Source: Neiella marina (GTDB lineage Bacteria; Pseudomonadota; Gammaproteobacteria; Enterobacterales; Neiellaceae). From it: DNA of 51,465 bases. The notes under the pieces were generated by a model, which was not told where the DNA came from, did not search any database, and saw nothing but the letters and a program-made list of their open reading frames with translations. Location of the stretch: NCBI RefSeq assembly GCF_002165625.1, contig NZ_NGNS01000028.1, positions 1 to 51,465 on the forward strand. The letters are read 5' to 3'. The translations under genes were made by a program, and so were the position numbers. Shown piece after piece: positions 8,595 through 18,206 of the stretch. Each line of letters opens with the position of its first letter. The stretch's first letter is position 1.

Positions 8595-8610
8595 CTGTAT
8601 ATATATACAG
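8595..8610. promoter_or_regulatory. LexA box of the imuA operon
   Basis: CTGTATATATATACAG is a perfect 16-base palindrome that fits the gammaproteobacterial LexA consensus CTGT-N8-ACAG with an AT-rich core. It lies 29 bases upstream of the imuA GTG start. This places imuA-imuB-dnaE2 under SOS control. Confidence 0.93.
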
Positions 8611-8650
8611 TATCAGTGAGTTTGCCATTCGGCAAGTTTGTTATCACCGT

Positions 8651-9403
8651 TTAGTGATTGGCGTGATGGGCAATGCGTTCTTTAAAAGCTTGCCAGGCGA
8701 GACTGTCTTTACCTGAGCAGCCAGCACCGAAGTAAGGCAGCCACATGTTACCGCTGAGTTGTGGGTCAAGCTGCTGTTGATCTTGAACCAGTACACAAGC
8801 TCCTGATTTCATCCGCATCAATGTACTACCATCAGTGAGTCGAATTTCTTCCGATATGGGAGAGCTAGCTGCGTATCGAGTGCCGCCCCAGCTGTTGGTT
8901 GCGCGTTGGCGAGGTTGGGGGGCGGTATTTCGTAAATGCTCGGGTAAATCAGCAGTGCTGATGGATGGCGGTAATAGCTGTTGCCAAGTTGAACTCTCTT
9001 GCTCGGCAATTTCTGATGCGTGCTTTTGGGGTCTGCGAGGCTTGAGCAACTGGCTAATTTGTCGTTGTGTTTGAGCCGATAGGTTGGGCTTGTTGGTTAC
9101 TTCTGGTTCAGCTATCACGGCCGTATTGCTTGGTGTCGGTTCGACAAGATCTGGTTGAACAATTTCCTGCTCTGGTTCGTGTTCCGGCTGGAGATTTGGT
9201 TTAGGCTCCGGCGGCTCTTCGGCTGGTGGTTTAGTTCTCGGTGCTGGCCGGATAATGAGTTTGGCTTGAATGGGCAGACGTTTAGTTGTCGCCGGTGGTT
9301 TTGCTGCTGACGTCACAGTTCGCTGCAACAAACCGATCAACAGTAAGTGCAGTAGCATAGAGATCACCAATAGGCTGGCAAACCGCATCCATCCTTGGGG
9401 CAT
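8651..9403 (-). CDS. TonB-like N-anchored, proline-rich protein of unknown function
   Basis: A 250-residue protein with one N-terminal membrane segment (about residues 8-26, FASLLVISMLLHLLLIGLL) followed by a proline/glutamate-rich periplasmic stretch (about 45-110, many PP, EP and KP pairs). The layout resembles TonB or TolA. The C-terminal region (about 165-250) is not the TonB fold I would expect. It contains two cysteines (KSGACVLV and FGAGCSGKD) that could form a disulfide. A second start at Met6 has AAGGA just upstream and may be the true one. The gene is divergent from menF across a region with two palindromes. Function unknown. Confidence 0.65.
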   Translation of the reverse strand: MPQGWMRFASLLVISMLLHLLLIGLLQRTVTSAAKPPATTKRLPIQAKLIIRPAPRTKPPAEEPPEPKPNLQPEHEPEQEIVQPDLVEPTPSNTAVIAEPEVTNKPNLSAQTQRQISQLLKPRRPQKHASEIAEQESSTWQQLLPPSISTADLPEHLRNTAPQPRQRATNSWGGTRYAASSPISEEIRLTDGSTLMRMKSGACVLVQDQQQLDPQLSGNMWLPYFGAGCSGKDSLAWQAFKERIAHHANH

Positions 9404-9418
9404 GACGACAACCGTTAT

Positions 9419-9446
9419 TTGTCATAGAGTTAGTTATCTATGACAA
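9419..9446. promoter_or_regulatory. perfect 10-8-10 inverted repeat in divergent promoter region
   Basis: TTGTCATAGA (9419-9428) and TCTATGACAA (9437-9446) are exact reverse complements separated by eight bases. The element lies 16 bases upstream of the minus-strand TonB-like gene and about 120 bases upstream of menF. No T-run follows it, so it looks like an operator rather than a terminator. The binding protein is unknown. Confidence 0.5.
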
Positions 9447-9475
9447 CAAAAATCGTTATGTGTTAGATCATGACC

Positions 9476-9489
9476 TGTGAAATTTCACA
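9476..9489. promoter_or_regulatory. 14-base palindrome upstream of menF
   Basis: TGTGAAATTTCACA is a perfect palindrome 75 bases before the menF start. The half site TGTGA is CRP-like but the spacer is four bases instead of six, so it is not a canonical CRP site. It may be the operator of another regulator of menF or of the divergent gene. Confidence 0.4.
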
Positions 9490-9564
9490 CTGTTACCATG
9501 CACAGCAAGACGATGGGGCGCCGGAAAAACGTCGGAGTCCAGCAAAACTGAGAGAAAACGAGTT

Positions 9565-10920
9565 GTGTTAACCGTTGCATTTGATCGCCAGATTGACCCT
9601 GTTATTGAGCTACTTGAGCTGCAACTGGGTCGTCTTCAGTGTCCGCAACAAGATAGCTTGGTCCAGCTAGCCGTTGCCATTAGCGAGATACCTGCGCTGG
9701 CATGGTTGCAGGCACAGCAAAGCTTTCCAAAAATTCACTGGCATTCACGCGATGGTAATCATGAAGTGTCTGCGGTGGGTAGTGTCGATCAATGGTGGCT
9801 AACCGAATCACAAGCTAAGCGTGGTAATTGGCAGCGCCTTTGCCTTGGTGAAGTGACCGCAGAATGGCGTTATTACGGCGGCCATGGCTTTAACCCTGAT
9901 GATCCTTCGGTCACCGCACAAGGTGGCAATCGGCTGCATTTGCCGCAGTGGGAATATCGTCGCATCGGCGAGCAATCGTGCCTGATCTTCAATTTATTAC
10001 TGCAACCAAGCTGTTATCAGCAGCAACTCTCGCAAGCAAAACAAGACCTACAACAACTGCGAGCGGTTGCACCACTACCGCCGCAACAACTGAATATTGC
10101 TAATCAACAACACACTCCGAATTTCCATGATTGGCAACAGCGCGTGCTAGAGCTGACTTCAGACGAGCAACAGGCGCGGACTTCAAAAGTCGTACTGTGC
10201 CGCGAAACTCGGCTCGATACCGAACAGCTGGCCAACCCTTGGAGCTTGCTGGATAGTTGGCAGGCGCAGCAGCATGGCTGTTATCGTTTCGGTATTCAAG
10301 TCGATGAGCAACAAGCCTTTTTTGGCTGCTCGCCGGAGCGGTTGTTTTTACGTAAGCAAGACAAGCTTTACACCGAAGCACTGGCTGGCACTTGTGCGCG
10401 TGGTCAGGATCAACAGCAAGACCATATCCTTGCTGGACAATTGCTGATGGATCGTAAAAACATCTATGAAAACCAGCTGGTCGCGGATGATATTGAGCAG
10501 CAGCTAACGCTGCTGGCAAGCCAGATTGATATTGAGCCTGAGCCCCACTTAGTGCCGCTGGCACAAGTCAGCCATCTATGTCGTATTATCAGTGCTCGAC
10601 TGCGGCCAGATATTAGCGAACAAGCCTTGCTACAGGCATTGCATCCCACAGCTGCGGTTGGCGGTTTACCTCGACAAGCGGCGCAAGCCTACTTAGCCCA
10701 ACATGAGGCAGTGAATCGCGGTTGGTATGCGGGTGTCTTTGGCATGATAGGTGAGCAGCGCAGTGAATTTTGTGTCACCATTCGTTCCATGGTCCAGCAA
10801 GGTCAGCAGTTGCAACTGTATACCGGTGCTGGCATTGTCGCTGGCTCGGAGCCAACTACCGAATGGCATGAGCTCAACAGTAAACTAAAAAGTGCCATGA
10901 GTGTTGTGCAACCTGCATGA
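9565..10920 (+). CDS. menF: isochorismate synthase MenF
   Basis: A 451-residue cytoplasmic Mg2+-dependent chorismate-binding enzyme that converts chorismate to isochorismate, the first committed step of menaquinone synthesis. The C-terminal chorismate-binding domain (about 190-445) has FGCSPERLFLR, EALAGTCARG, LHPTAAVGGLPRQAA, NRGWYAGVFGM and LYTGAGIVAGSEPTTEWHE, all signatures of the isochorismate/anthranilate/salicylate synthase family. It starts at GTG with a weak GAGAG ribosome site. It is the first gene of menFDHBCE and overlaps menD by four bases. Its place with menD makes MenF more likely than the siderophore enzyme EntC. Confidence 0.95.
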   Translation: MLTVAFDRQIDPVIELLELQLGRLQCPQQDSLVQLAVAISEIPALAWLQAQQSFPKIHWHSRDGNHEVSAVGSVDQWWLTESQAKRGNWQRLCLGEVTAEWRYYGGHGFNPDDPSVTAQGGNRLHLPQWEYRRIGEQSCLIFNLLLQPSCYQQQLSQAKQDLQQLRAVAPLPPQQLNIANQQHTPNFHDWQQRVLELTSDEQQARTSKVVLCRETRLDTEQLANPWSLLDSWQAQQHGCYRFGIQVDEQQAFFGCSPERLFLRKQDKLYTEALAGTCARGQDQQQDHILAGQLLMDRKNIYENQLVADDIEQQLTLLASQIDIEPEPHLVPLAQVSHLCRIISARLRPDISEQALLQALHPTAAVGGLPRQAAQAYLAQHEAVNRGWYAGVFGMIGEQRSEFCVTIRSMVQQGQQLQLYTGAGIVAGSEPTTEWHELNSKLKSAMSVVQPA

Positions 10921-12617
10921 GTTCGATCTTCCCCACTGCTTTTAGCCACCATAACCAGTTATGGGCCAGCTTATTGCTGGAAGAATTGGCCCGTTTGGGC
11001 GTCCGCCATGTTTGTCTGGCACCAGGCTCTCGTAGCACGCCACTGACCTTGGCTGCGGTCGCTAACCCTAAGTTACAGTGCCACAGCCATTTTGATGAAC
11101 GTGGTTTAGGCTTTATGGCGTTAGGCTTATGCAAAGCCAGCGCTTCGCCAGTGGCGGTGATTGTTACCTCAGGTACCGCGGTGGCCAACCTTTATCCGGC
11201 GGTGGTTGAGGCCTTTCAAACCCAGCAACCATTGATTCTATTGACGGCCGACCGACCAGAAGAGCTGATTGATTGTGGCGCTAATCAGGCCATTGAGCAG
11301 GTTGGTATCTTTGCTCACTTTGTTGTGGCGCGACAAAACTTGCCAGCCCCCCATGCCAGTGAATCGGCCAGCGATTTACTGACCCGTATTGATGGCATTT
11401 ACCAGCGTTGCTGTGTGCAGCCAGTACGCGGCCCCATTCATATTAATTGCCCCTATCGGGAGCCCTTGTATCCGACGGAGCAACAGCAAGACTTCGCTGC
11501 CGAATTAGCTGAATTGAATGAGTGGCGACAGCATCAACAGCCATTCGTTAGGGCTGAATTGAATGACCCTGAGCCGGTCGTCTTAGCTGTCCCGGCATTG
11601 CCTGGGGTGATTATTGCTGGTGCCTTGGGCCCGGATGAGCAAGCCGCGGCGTTGAAGCTACAACGTCAACTTGGCTGGCCTTTGTTGGCGGATGTCCAAA
11701 GTGGTTTGAGAGGGCAAGCGAACGTCATTAACCATCCCGAATTGGCGTTGGCGCAACAGCCTGATGCCCTGATGCAAGCAAGGCAATTTATCCTGTTAGG
11801 CGGTCGGCTGATCAGCAAATCGTTATTGCGCTGGTTGGAGCAGCACGAATGGCATCATTCGGTGCAAATCAGCGATCATCCAGGACCCTTCGATGCCGGT
11901 TTGGTGATCATGCAGCGGCTCAAGTGCCGTGTTGACCAGTTCGAGTTAAAAAATCCACCCGTTCACCCGCCAGCCGTTTGCGTGAGTGATGCCATTAACC
12001 AAGCGAGTCGATCATTGTGGCAAGCCGAGGCGTTATCGCTGAGTGAAGTGAATCTGGCCGCTCAGCTCCAGCTCAGTATGCCTGAGCAGGGGTTGTTGAT
12101 GTTGGGGAATAGCCTGCCAGTGCGGCTGTTTGAGCAGCGCTTTAGCGGCTGCCAGCAGATCATTACCAGTCGTGGCGCCAGTGGTATCGATGGCCTTTTG
12201 GCGACTGCCGTGGGCCTTGGCAAACATGATGCGAGTCGGCCATTAACCTTGGTACTGGGCGATATTTCACTACTGCATGACTTGAATTCATTGGCTCTGT
12301 TGAGCCAATTGCAGCAGCCTTTGGTGGTGATTGTGTTGAACAATGATGGTGGCAATATCTTTGATTTGTTACCGGTGCCTGATGGCCGCACGCTCGATCA
12401 ATATTACCGAATGCGGCATGGCTACCAGTTTGCAGCGGCCGCAGAGCAATTTAATCTCAATTACCAGCGGCCAGCCGATATGGCTGAATTCCATCAGGGC
12501 TATCAGCAGGCCCTCGCGTTGGCTCGGCCGACCTTAATTGAGCTGTTGACTGAACCCGGCGAAGCCGCCGCCGATCTGAAGCAGACCATCGCCGATGCCG
12601 CAGCACTTACACGCTGA
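10917..12617 (+). CDS. menD: SEPHCHC synthase MenD
   Basis: A 566-residue thiamine-diphosphate enzyme that joins isochorismate and the succinic semialdehyde unit from 2-oxoglutarate to give SEPHCHC. The N-terminal pyrimidine-binding domain shows HVCLAPGSRSTPLTLA and the HFDERGLGFMALGLCKAS segment with the catalytic glutamate. The C-terminal pyrophosphate-binding domain has GDISLLHDLNSL followed by VIVLNNDGGNIF, the GD...NN metal-ThDP motif. Length is normal. The ATG overlaps the menF stop (ATGA), implying translational coupling. Confidence 0.96.
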   Translation: MSSIFPTAFSHHNQLWASLLLEELARLGVRHVCLAPGSRSTPLTLAAVANPKLQCHSHFDERGLGFMALGLCKASASPVAVIVTSGTAVANLYPAVVEAFQTQQPLILLTADRPEELIDCGANQAIEQVGIFAHFVVARQNLPAPHASESASDLLTRIDGIYQRCCVQPVRGPIHINCPYREPLYPTEQQQDFAAELAELNEWRQHQQPFVRAELNDPEPVVLAVPALPGVIIAGALGPDEQAAALKLQRQLGWPLLADVQSGLRGQANVINHPELALAQQPDALMQARQFILLGGRLISKSLLRWLEQHEWHHSVQISDHPGPFDAGLVIMQRLKCRVDQFELKNPPVHPPAVCVSDAINQASRSLWQAEALSLSEVNLAAQLQLSMPEQGLLMLGNSLPVRLFEQRFSGCQQIITSRGASGIDGLLATAVGLGKHDASRPLTLVLGDISLLHDLNSLALLSQLQQPLVVIVLNNDGGNIFDLLPVPDGRTLDQYYRMRHGYQFAAAAEQFNLNYQRPADMAEFHQGYQQALALARPTLIELLTEPGEAAADLKQTIADAAALTR

Positions 12618-13446
12618 GTTAATTGGTGCGCCTCTCTCCGCCGACCGACCTGTGGTGGTGATGCTCCATGGGTTCTTGGGCCAGCATCAGGACTGGCTTG
12701 CGGTGATTACGCCTTGGTTGCAGCAGTACAGCTTCTTGCTGGTGGATTTACCCAATCATGGCAATAGCCCCACGACAACCAGAAGTCATTCGGGCTTTCA
12801 ACAGTGGTTGCAGTTGTTTGCCAATACCCTTGATCACCATGGCGTAGAACACTATTTATTGATGGGCTACTCCATGGGCGCCCGATTGGCAATGGCAACC
12901 GCAGCCGCGCAGCCGCCCGGGCTACGGGGGATACTACTGGAGTCGGGCCATCCCGGTGACATTCGCTGGAACAAACGTTTGGCGCGTCATCGCTGGCATC
13001 AGCGCTGGCAAGCTCGCTGGTTAAAGCAGCCGAAACTGCAAAGCTTGCAACAATGGTATCAACAAGGGGTATTTGCCGATTTAAGTCGGCCCCAGCGACA
13101 GCAGCAAATTCATCGTCGCTTGTTGACCATTAAGGCTTGGCGATTGGCAAGCACGTTGGCGCAGCTATCCCTCGATCAGCAAGACGATTATTGGTCGCTG
13201 CTGGCTCATGATCGCAATAAAGCCGACAGCCAGCAGGCAATGCCGATTCATTACCTTGCTGGTGGCCAAGACCGGAAATATGCCAAACTGGCTGAAAAGA
13301 TGAAGCAAACCGGTTTGCCGGTTCGAGTTCATCTGCTAAAACATGCAGGCCATAACATTCATGCTCACCAGCCTCGGCAGTGGCAGCAGTGTTTTCAGTT
13401 ATGGTTGCAAGATTGTTTACCACAAGGACTTATTCATGCTCGATGA
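12595..13446 (+). CDS. menH: SHCHC synthase MenH (alpha/beta hydrolase)
   Basis: A 283-residue alpha/beta-hydrolase fold protein that removes pyruvate from SEPHCHC to give SHCHC. The oxyanion region is [15 protein letters not shown], and the nucleophile elbow GYSMG is near residue 93. The remaining triad residues are an Asp in [10 protein letters not shown] near 225 and a His in [12 protein letters not shown] near 251. The ATG lies inside the end of menD (23-base overlap), and the gene overlaps menB by 11 bases. It is slightly longer than the E. coli enzyme. The assignment rests on both family and operon position. Confidence 0.92.
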   Translation: MPQHLHAELIGAPLSADRPVVVMLHGFLGQHQDWLAVITPWLQQYSFLLVDLPNHGNSPTTTRSHSGFQQWLQLFANTLDHHGVEHYLLMGYSMGARLAMATAAAQPPGLRGILLESGHPGDIRWNKRLARHRWHQRWQARWLKQPKLQSLQQWYQQGVFADLSRPQRQQQIHRRLLTIKAWRLASTLAQLSLDQQDDYWSLLAHDRNKADSQQAMPIHYLAGGQDRKYAKLAEKMKQTGLPVRVHLLKHAGHNIHAHQPRQWQQCFQLWLQDCLPQGLIHAR

Positions 13447-14287
13447 ACAAACCCTCTATGCGCCAATCGACTGGCAAGAGGTCAGCGAAAAATCGTATCA
13501 GGACATCCGTTATCAAAAAGCCGAAGGCATCGCCAAAATCACCATTAACCGGCCGCAGGTGCGAAATGCTTTCCGCCCGCAAACGGTAAAGGAAATGATC
13601 GATGCGTTAGCTGATGCTCGTTACGATGCGGCCATCGGCACGATTATCCTGACTGGTGAAGGTGAGCTGGCATTTTGCTCCGGTGGTGATCAAAAAGTTC
13701 GTGGTGACTACGGCGGCTACCAAGATGATCAGGGTACTCATCACCTTAATGTGTTGGATTTTCAGCGCCAGATCCGTACTTGTCCGAAACCCATCGTGGC
13801 GGCAGTTGCTGGTTATGCCATTGGTGGTGGTCATGTGTTGCATATGATGTGCGATTTAACCATTGCCGCTGACAATGCTCGCTTTGGCCAGACAGGCCCC
13901 AAAGTTGGCTCCTTTGACGGTGGCTGGGGTGCGAGCTATATGGCGCGTATTGTCGGACAAAAGAAGGCGCGTGAGATTTGGTTCTTGTGTCGTCAATATG
14001 ATGCTCAGCAAGCGCTCGACATGGGCTTGGTCAATACCGTGGTGCCGGTGGCTGAGCTGGAGCGAGAAACAGTGCGTTGGTGCCGCGAAATGTTGCAAAA
14101 CTCACCGATGGCACTGCGTTGTTTGAAAGCCGCGCTAAATGCCGACTGCGATGGACAGGCCGGTTTGCAGGAGTTAGCAGGTAACGCCACCATGCTGTTT
14201 TACATGACCGATGAGGGCCAAGAAGGTCGCAACGCCTTTAATGAAAAACGTGCGCCGGACTTCGACAAGTTCCCCCGTAATCCATAA
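13436..14287 (+). CDS. menB: 1,4-dihydroxy-2-naphthoyl-CoA synthase MenB
   Basis: A 283-residue crotonase-family enzyme that cyclises o-succinylbenzoyl-CoA to 1,4-dihydroxy-2-naphthoyl-CoA. Typical MenB segments are [36 protein letters not shown], the oxyanion-hole sequence [41 protein letters not shown], and the terminal [14 protein letters not shown] chose the ATG at 13436 because AAGGA precedes it by eight bases and MLDEQ fits the family N-terminus; the frame is open further upstream. It overlaps the end of menH. Confidence 0.96.
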   Translation: MLDEQTLYAPIDWQEVSEKSYQDIRYQKAEGIAKITINRPQVRNAFRPQTVKEMIDALADARYDAAIGTIILTGEGELAFCSGGDQKVRGDYGGYQDDQGTHHLNVLDFQRQIRTCPKPIVAAVAGYAIGGGHVLHMMCDLTIAADNARFGQTGPKVGSFDGGWGASYMARIVGQKKAREIWFLCRQYDAQQALDMGLVNTVVPVAELERETVRWCREMLQNSPMALRCLKAALNADCDGQAGLQELAGNATMLFYMTDEGQEGRNAFNEKRAPDFDKFPRNP

Positions 14288-14300
14288 CGGTTATCGGTTA

Positions 14301-15248
14301 GTGGGGGTGTACTGCTATGACATCCCCTTAACACAACCGCTTCAGCTGGCCCACGGCAGATTGCAGCAGCGCCAAGGGCTATTGCTGAAATTTGCCGATC
14401 AATCTGGCTGTTACCATTGGGGCGAAGCTGCACCGCTGCCCGGTTTTAGTCGGGAAACACTCACCGGTGCCATTCATACGCTGTTGCAATGGCTTGACCG
14501 CCAGCTGTCGTTTGAGCAATTGCCGCCGAGTATTCAGTTTGCCATTGATATGGCGACTAGTACTGTCACCGAGAGCTTAGCCCAGACTGCCGAGGTTTCG
14601 ATCCGGCCCGCAGCTTTGGCCGCTCAGTTGGTGACAGCAAATGAGACGCCTCAGCAACTGGCTTCTGTTGCTAAATTGAAAATCGGCAATGCTGATGTTG
14701 ATGCCGACATCAGGCGCTTCAACCAGCTGCAACACCAATTCCCAGCAACGCGTTGGCGTCTTGATTGCAATCAGCAATGGTCGTTACAGCAAGCCGAGCA
14801 GTTTTGTCACAACGTCGATTTATCGGTTATCGATTTTATCGAAGAGCCTTGTCGCCACTTAGATGAAATCATGGCGCTGGCTGCTCAAGGTGTGCCGGTG
14901 GCGCTGGATGAAACCATTCAATCAAACCAAGTTGAATTAGCCATGTTTAGTGGCTTGCGGGCCTTGGTTTGCAAACCAACATTGGTAGGCGCCTTGACTC
15001 GGTGCCAGCAATGGCAGCAGTTCTGCCAGCAGCATGACTTGGCTTTTATCGTCAGCGCCTGTTTTGAAAGTAATTTGACCAATGATTACTTGGCTCGCTT
15101 GGCTAAACTGTGGGCGCCAGCGCAAATCCCAGGGCTTGATACGCTCAAGGCGCTGGGCGCAGACTTAATCCACCCGCGAAGCGCAGATTCTAGCTTGCCG
15201 CTGTTGAGCGAAGCCAAGCTGGACCTTGTTTGGAAATTGCCATCATGA
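14301..15248 (+). CDS. menC: o-succinylbenzoate synthase MenC
   Basis: An enolase-superfamily enzyme that dehydrates SHCHC to o-succinylbenzoate. Seen are WGEAAPLPGFSRETL near the N-terminus, KLKIG with the catalytic Lys, WRLDCNQQW and DFIEEPC with metal ligands, VALDE, and VCKPTLVG with the second catalytic Lys. The start is uncertain. GTG at 14301 gives 315 residues and the best fit to the family N-terminus; ATG at 14241 would add 20 residues and overlap menB. The ribosome site is weak for either. The stop overlaps the menE start. Confidence 0.9.
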   Translation: MGVYCYDIPLTQPLQLAHGRLQQRQGLLLKFADQSGCYHWGEAAPLPGFSRETLTGAIHTLLQWLDRQLSFEQLPPSIQFAIDMATSTVTESLAQTAEVSIRPAALAAQLVTANETPQQLASVAKLKIGNADVDADIRRFNQLQHQFPATRWRLDCNQQWSLQQAEQFCHNVDLSVIDFIEEPCRHLDEIMALAAQGVPVALDETIQSNQVELAMFSGLRALVCKPTLVGALTRCQQWQQFCQQHDLAFIVSACFESNLTNDYLARLAKLWAPAQIPGLDTLKALGADLIHPRSADSSLPLLSEAKLDLVWKLPS

Positions 15249-16705
15249 GCCAAACAAGTTCGGTCACCTTACTTGCGCCATCGCCAAACGCAGCAATACA
15301 AGTGGGTGATATCACCCTAAGTGCGGCTGATTGGTGCCGTGCCAGTGAAGAGTTACGGAAACTACTCCCTCTATCAAGTCAGCCCAAGCGATTGGCGGTC
15401 TGCGCTGAATCATCCCTTGATTTACTGCTACTGGCATCAGCTTGTTTAGCGGCAGGCTGGACCTTTGTTCCCATCAGTCATCGTTGGCCGTTGCCACAAC
15501 GGCTCGAACTGGCAAAGCGAGCTGGCGCCGATTATTGCTGGCCCGAGCATGGTTTTACCACTGATGATGGCTTGCCGCTGTTGGTTATCGAGCATCCACT
15601 TATTGGGTTGGCGTTGAATGGTGAGTTGAACACCGAGCGTTCTTCTGCCAGCCGAATCGCTCGTTGGCTGCAACCAGGCAGCCAGTTTGACGCTCATGCG
15701 CTGCCAGCGATAGCGGCACAACCGGCGCTGGAGGCGACTGTTTTAATGACCTCAGGTAGCAGTGGCATGCCCAAAGCAGTATTGCATCCGTTGTCATCTC
15801 ACTTAAGTGCAGCGGCGTTTTGTAACCCGATCTTAGAATTATCTGCCGCCAACTGCTGGCTGCTGTCATTGCCGATGTTTCACGCCGCCGGTTACGGCTT
15901 ATTTATCCGCTGTTTATCAAGTGGTGCGCGTTTGGCGATTGCTGAGCCGAAACTGCCATTGTTTGAGCAGCTGCAACAGAGCGCCGCGAGTCATTGCTCG
16001 CTGGTGGCGACGCAATTACAACGTTTGTTGGAGTTATCGACGTTTCATGCCGACTATTTGCCGCTACGCCACATCATGCTCGGTGGCGGCCCTGTTGCCG
16101 ACACCTTGCTCCAACAGGCCTCGCAGCGCGGCTTTAAGCTTTACCTTGGGTTTGGCATGACCGAAACCGCTGCAGCGATTGCCTTATCACCAGTTACCGC
16201 TGATGGCGGTATTGATATCAGCAATAACAACCGCATATCGCTCGGTGATGATGGCCAAATTGGGGTCCGTGGCCCGCAGCTCGCCAACGCCTATGTTGAA
16301 GGTGACTATCGCAAAGCGCTGGTGGCGAAAGACGGTTGGTTTGCCACGGGTGATTTAGGGCGAGTCGAAAATGGCCGTTTGTTTGTTGTGGGTAGGGTGG
16401 ATAATCGTTTTATCTCTGGCGGCGAGAACGTTCAGCCTGAAATGGTTGAGCAGGCTTTGAAGCAGTTACCAGAGATAGAACAAGTGCTGGTGGTACCTAT
16501 CGCCGATGACGAGTTTGGCCAGCGGCCAGTTGCCTTTGTGCGTTGGTACCAGCAACTTGATGACTCAGCAATACAATTGTTTTTAGCGGCTCACTTACCC
16601 AAGCTTATGTGGCCCGTTCGCTGGCTCGACTGGCCGAGCGAAATGGATGCGGTGAAACCCAATCGAACTGCGCTGAAGCAATTAGCTGAAAGGTTGGTTG
16701 ACTAA
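15245..16705 (+). CDS. menE: o-succinylbenzoate-CoA ligase MenE
   Basis: A 486-residue acyl-adenylating enzyme that activates o-succinylbenzoate with ATP and CoA. The ATP-binding motif is MTSGSSGMPKAV (about residue 165), followed by LGFGMTETAAAIAL, the ATGDLG motif and GRVDNRFISGGENVQPEMVEQAL; the end carries the adenylation lysine region (AVKPNRTALK). The ATG overlaps the menC stop as ATGA. It is the last gene of the men operon and its stop overlaps the convergent putP stop by four bases, with no visible terminator between them. Confidence 0.95.
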   Translation: MSQTSSVTLLAPSPNAAIQVGDITLSAADWCRASEELRKLLPLSSQPKRLAVCAESSLDLLLLASACLAAGWTFVPISHRWPLPQRLELAKRAGADYCWPEHGFTTDDGLPLLVIEHPLIGLALNGELNTERSSASRIARWLQPGSQFDAHALPAIAAQPALEATVLMTSGSSGMPKAVLHPLSSHLSAAAFCNPILELSAANCWLLSLPMFHAAGYGLFIRCLSSGARLAIAEPKLPLFEQLQQSAASHCSLVATQLQRLLELSTFHADYLPLRHIMLGGGPVADTLLQQASQRGFKLYLGFGMTETAAAIALSPVTADGGIDISNNNRISLGDDGQIGVRGPQLANAYVEGDYRKALVAKDGWFATGDLGRVENGRLFVVGRVDNRFISGGENVQPEMVEQALKQLPEIEQVLVVPIADDEFGQRPVAFVRWYQQLDDSAIQLFLAAHLPKLMWPVRWLDWPSEMDAVKPNRTALKQLAERLVD

Positions 16706-18189
16706 CTTTCTTTGGCGTTTACCGCATCAAAGTCGGCTTTGATACTCGCAGTCGGCTCGGCGCTTAGTAGCGAGCCAATGACAATGGCAATAACTGCAAA
16801 CAGTACGCCGGGAACCATTTCATACAAATCGAACAAGCCACCGCTGAGAGGTCGCCAGATCACGACCGTTAGCCCGCCAACGATCATGCCTGCCAAAGCG
16901 CCGATGCGCGTCATCCGGCGCCAGTAGAGCGACAGCAGTAAGACTGGGCCAAACGCCGAGCCAAAACCCGCCCAAGCATAGGCGACCAGATTCAGCACTG
17001 AAGTGTCGGGGTCCCAAGCCAATGCCGTTGCCAGCAAACACACGGCAACGACGGTCAGGCGCCCGGTCCAAACCAGTTCTTGTTGCGACGCTTGGGGTCG
17101 CAACCAACGCCGATACAAATCTTCGGTGAAGGCAGATGACGACACCAGTAGCTGGGAGTCGGCAGTACTCATTACCGCAGCTAGGATGGCTGCCAACAGC
17201 ACGCCAGCAATCCACGGATGGAATAACAAACCCACCATCTCGATAAAGATGGTTTCAGAATCTTGTAACGCTGGCATTTGATGCTGGTGGAGGTAAATCA
17301 AACCACACATACCCACTAGCAAGGCGCCAATTTGGCAAAACAAGTTCCAGCTGACAGAGATTTTTCGCGCAGTGGCAATGGCATTGTCTGACTTGGTGGC
17401 GGCGAAGCGCGCCAAAATATGGGGCTGACCAAAATAGCCTAACCCCCAGGCCAGCAGAGAAATAATGGCAATGGTGGTCATCGGAAAACCATCGGCATCA
17501 GTGAGGGCATTGAGTAACTGCGGGTTAATTTTTGCGAGTGATTCAGAGGGGCTACCGTTGAGTTGCAGCAGAATGACCAGCGGCACTAGCAGTAGCGCCA
17601 CCATCATCAGTAAACCTTGCACCACATCCGTCCAGGTCACTGCTAAAAAGCCGCCAAACAGGGTGTAGGAAACGATGCATATAGCGCCAACAACGACCGC
17701 AATGTGGTAATCCATGGCGAACACACTGGCAAACAGCTTGCCGCCAGCAACCAACCCTGAGCCGGTGTAAAACAAAAAGAACAGCAAAATCACCATGGCT
17801 GCTATTAACTGCAACACCCCAGACTGATCGGCGAACCGGCGCGAAAGATACTCAGGAACGGTGAGCGCGTCTTGACAGCGAATGGTATAGCGGCGCAATC
17901 GCCTCGCCATCAATCGCCAGTTCAACCAGAAACCAAGGAGCAGGCCAGCTGCGAGCCATAATGCTTCCATGCCCGCCAGATAGGCGTAACCGGGTAGCCC
18001 GAGTAGCAGCCAGCCGCTCATGTCGGATGCGCCGGCGCTCAGTGCAGACGGCACCGGCCCAAGCGAACGCCCGCCAAGGAAGTAATCCGATACGCCTTGA
18101 GTTTTACGATACGCCCATACCCCAATTGCCAGCATCATAACGAGGTAAGCGGCAAAAGTAAGTAGTACGGACATATCGGCAGCGGGCAT
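16702..18189 (-). CDS. putP: sodium/proline symporter PutP
   Basis: A 495-residue inner-membrane transporter of the solute:sodium symporter family with about 12-13 membrane segments. The N-terminal region SDYFLGGRSLGPVPSALSAGASDMSGWLLLGLPG is the PutP signature, including the Asp and Ser residues of the Na+ and proline sites. I prefer the ATG at 18189 because its N-terminus aligns with known PutP length; a TTG two codons upstream is possible and AGGA lies near both. A Fur-like box sits directly upstream. It imports proline with Na+ as nutrient or osmolyte. No putA is nearby. Confidence 0.9.
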   Translation of the reverse strand: MPAADMSVLLTFAAYLVMMLAIGVWAYRKTQGVSDYFLGGRSLGPVPSALSAGASDMSGWLLLGLPGYAYLAGMEALWLAAGLLLGFWLNWRLMARRLRRYTIRCQDALTVPEYLSRRFADQSGVLQLIAAMVILLFFLFYTGSGLVAGGKLFASVFAMDYHIAVVVGAICIVSYTLFGGFLAVTWTDVVQGLLMMVALLLVPLVILLQLNGSPSESLAKINPQLLNALTDADGFPMTTIAIISLLAWGLGYFGQPHILARFAATKSDNAIATARKISVSWNLFCQIGALLVGMCGLIYLHQHQMPALQDSETIFIEMVGLLFHPWIAGVLLAAILAAVMSTADSQLLVSSSAFTEDLYRRWLRPQASQQELVWTGRLTVVAVCLLATALAWDPDTSVLNLVAYAWAGFGSAFGPVLLLSLYWRRMTRIGALAGMIVGGLTVVIWRPLSGGLFDLYEMVPGVLFAVIAIVIGSLLSAEPTASIKADFDAVNAKES

Positions 18190-18206
18190 TGGCAAGCATT
18201 CCTAAA

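Noticed and set aside
9476-9489. CRP binding site upstream of menF
   Set aside because: The halves are CRP-like, but the spacer is four bases rather than six; it is listed as an unassigned palindrome instead.
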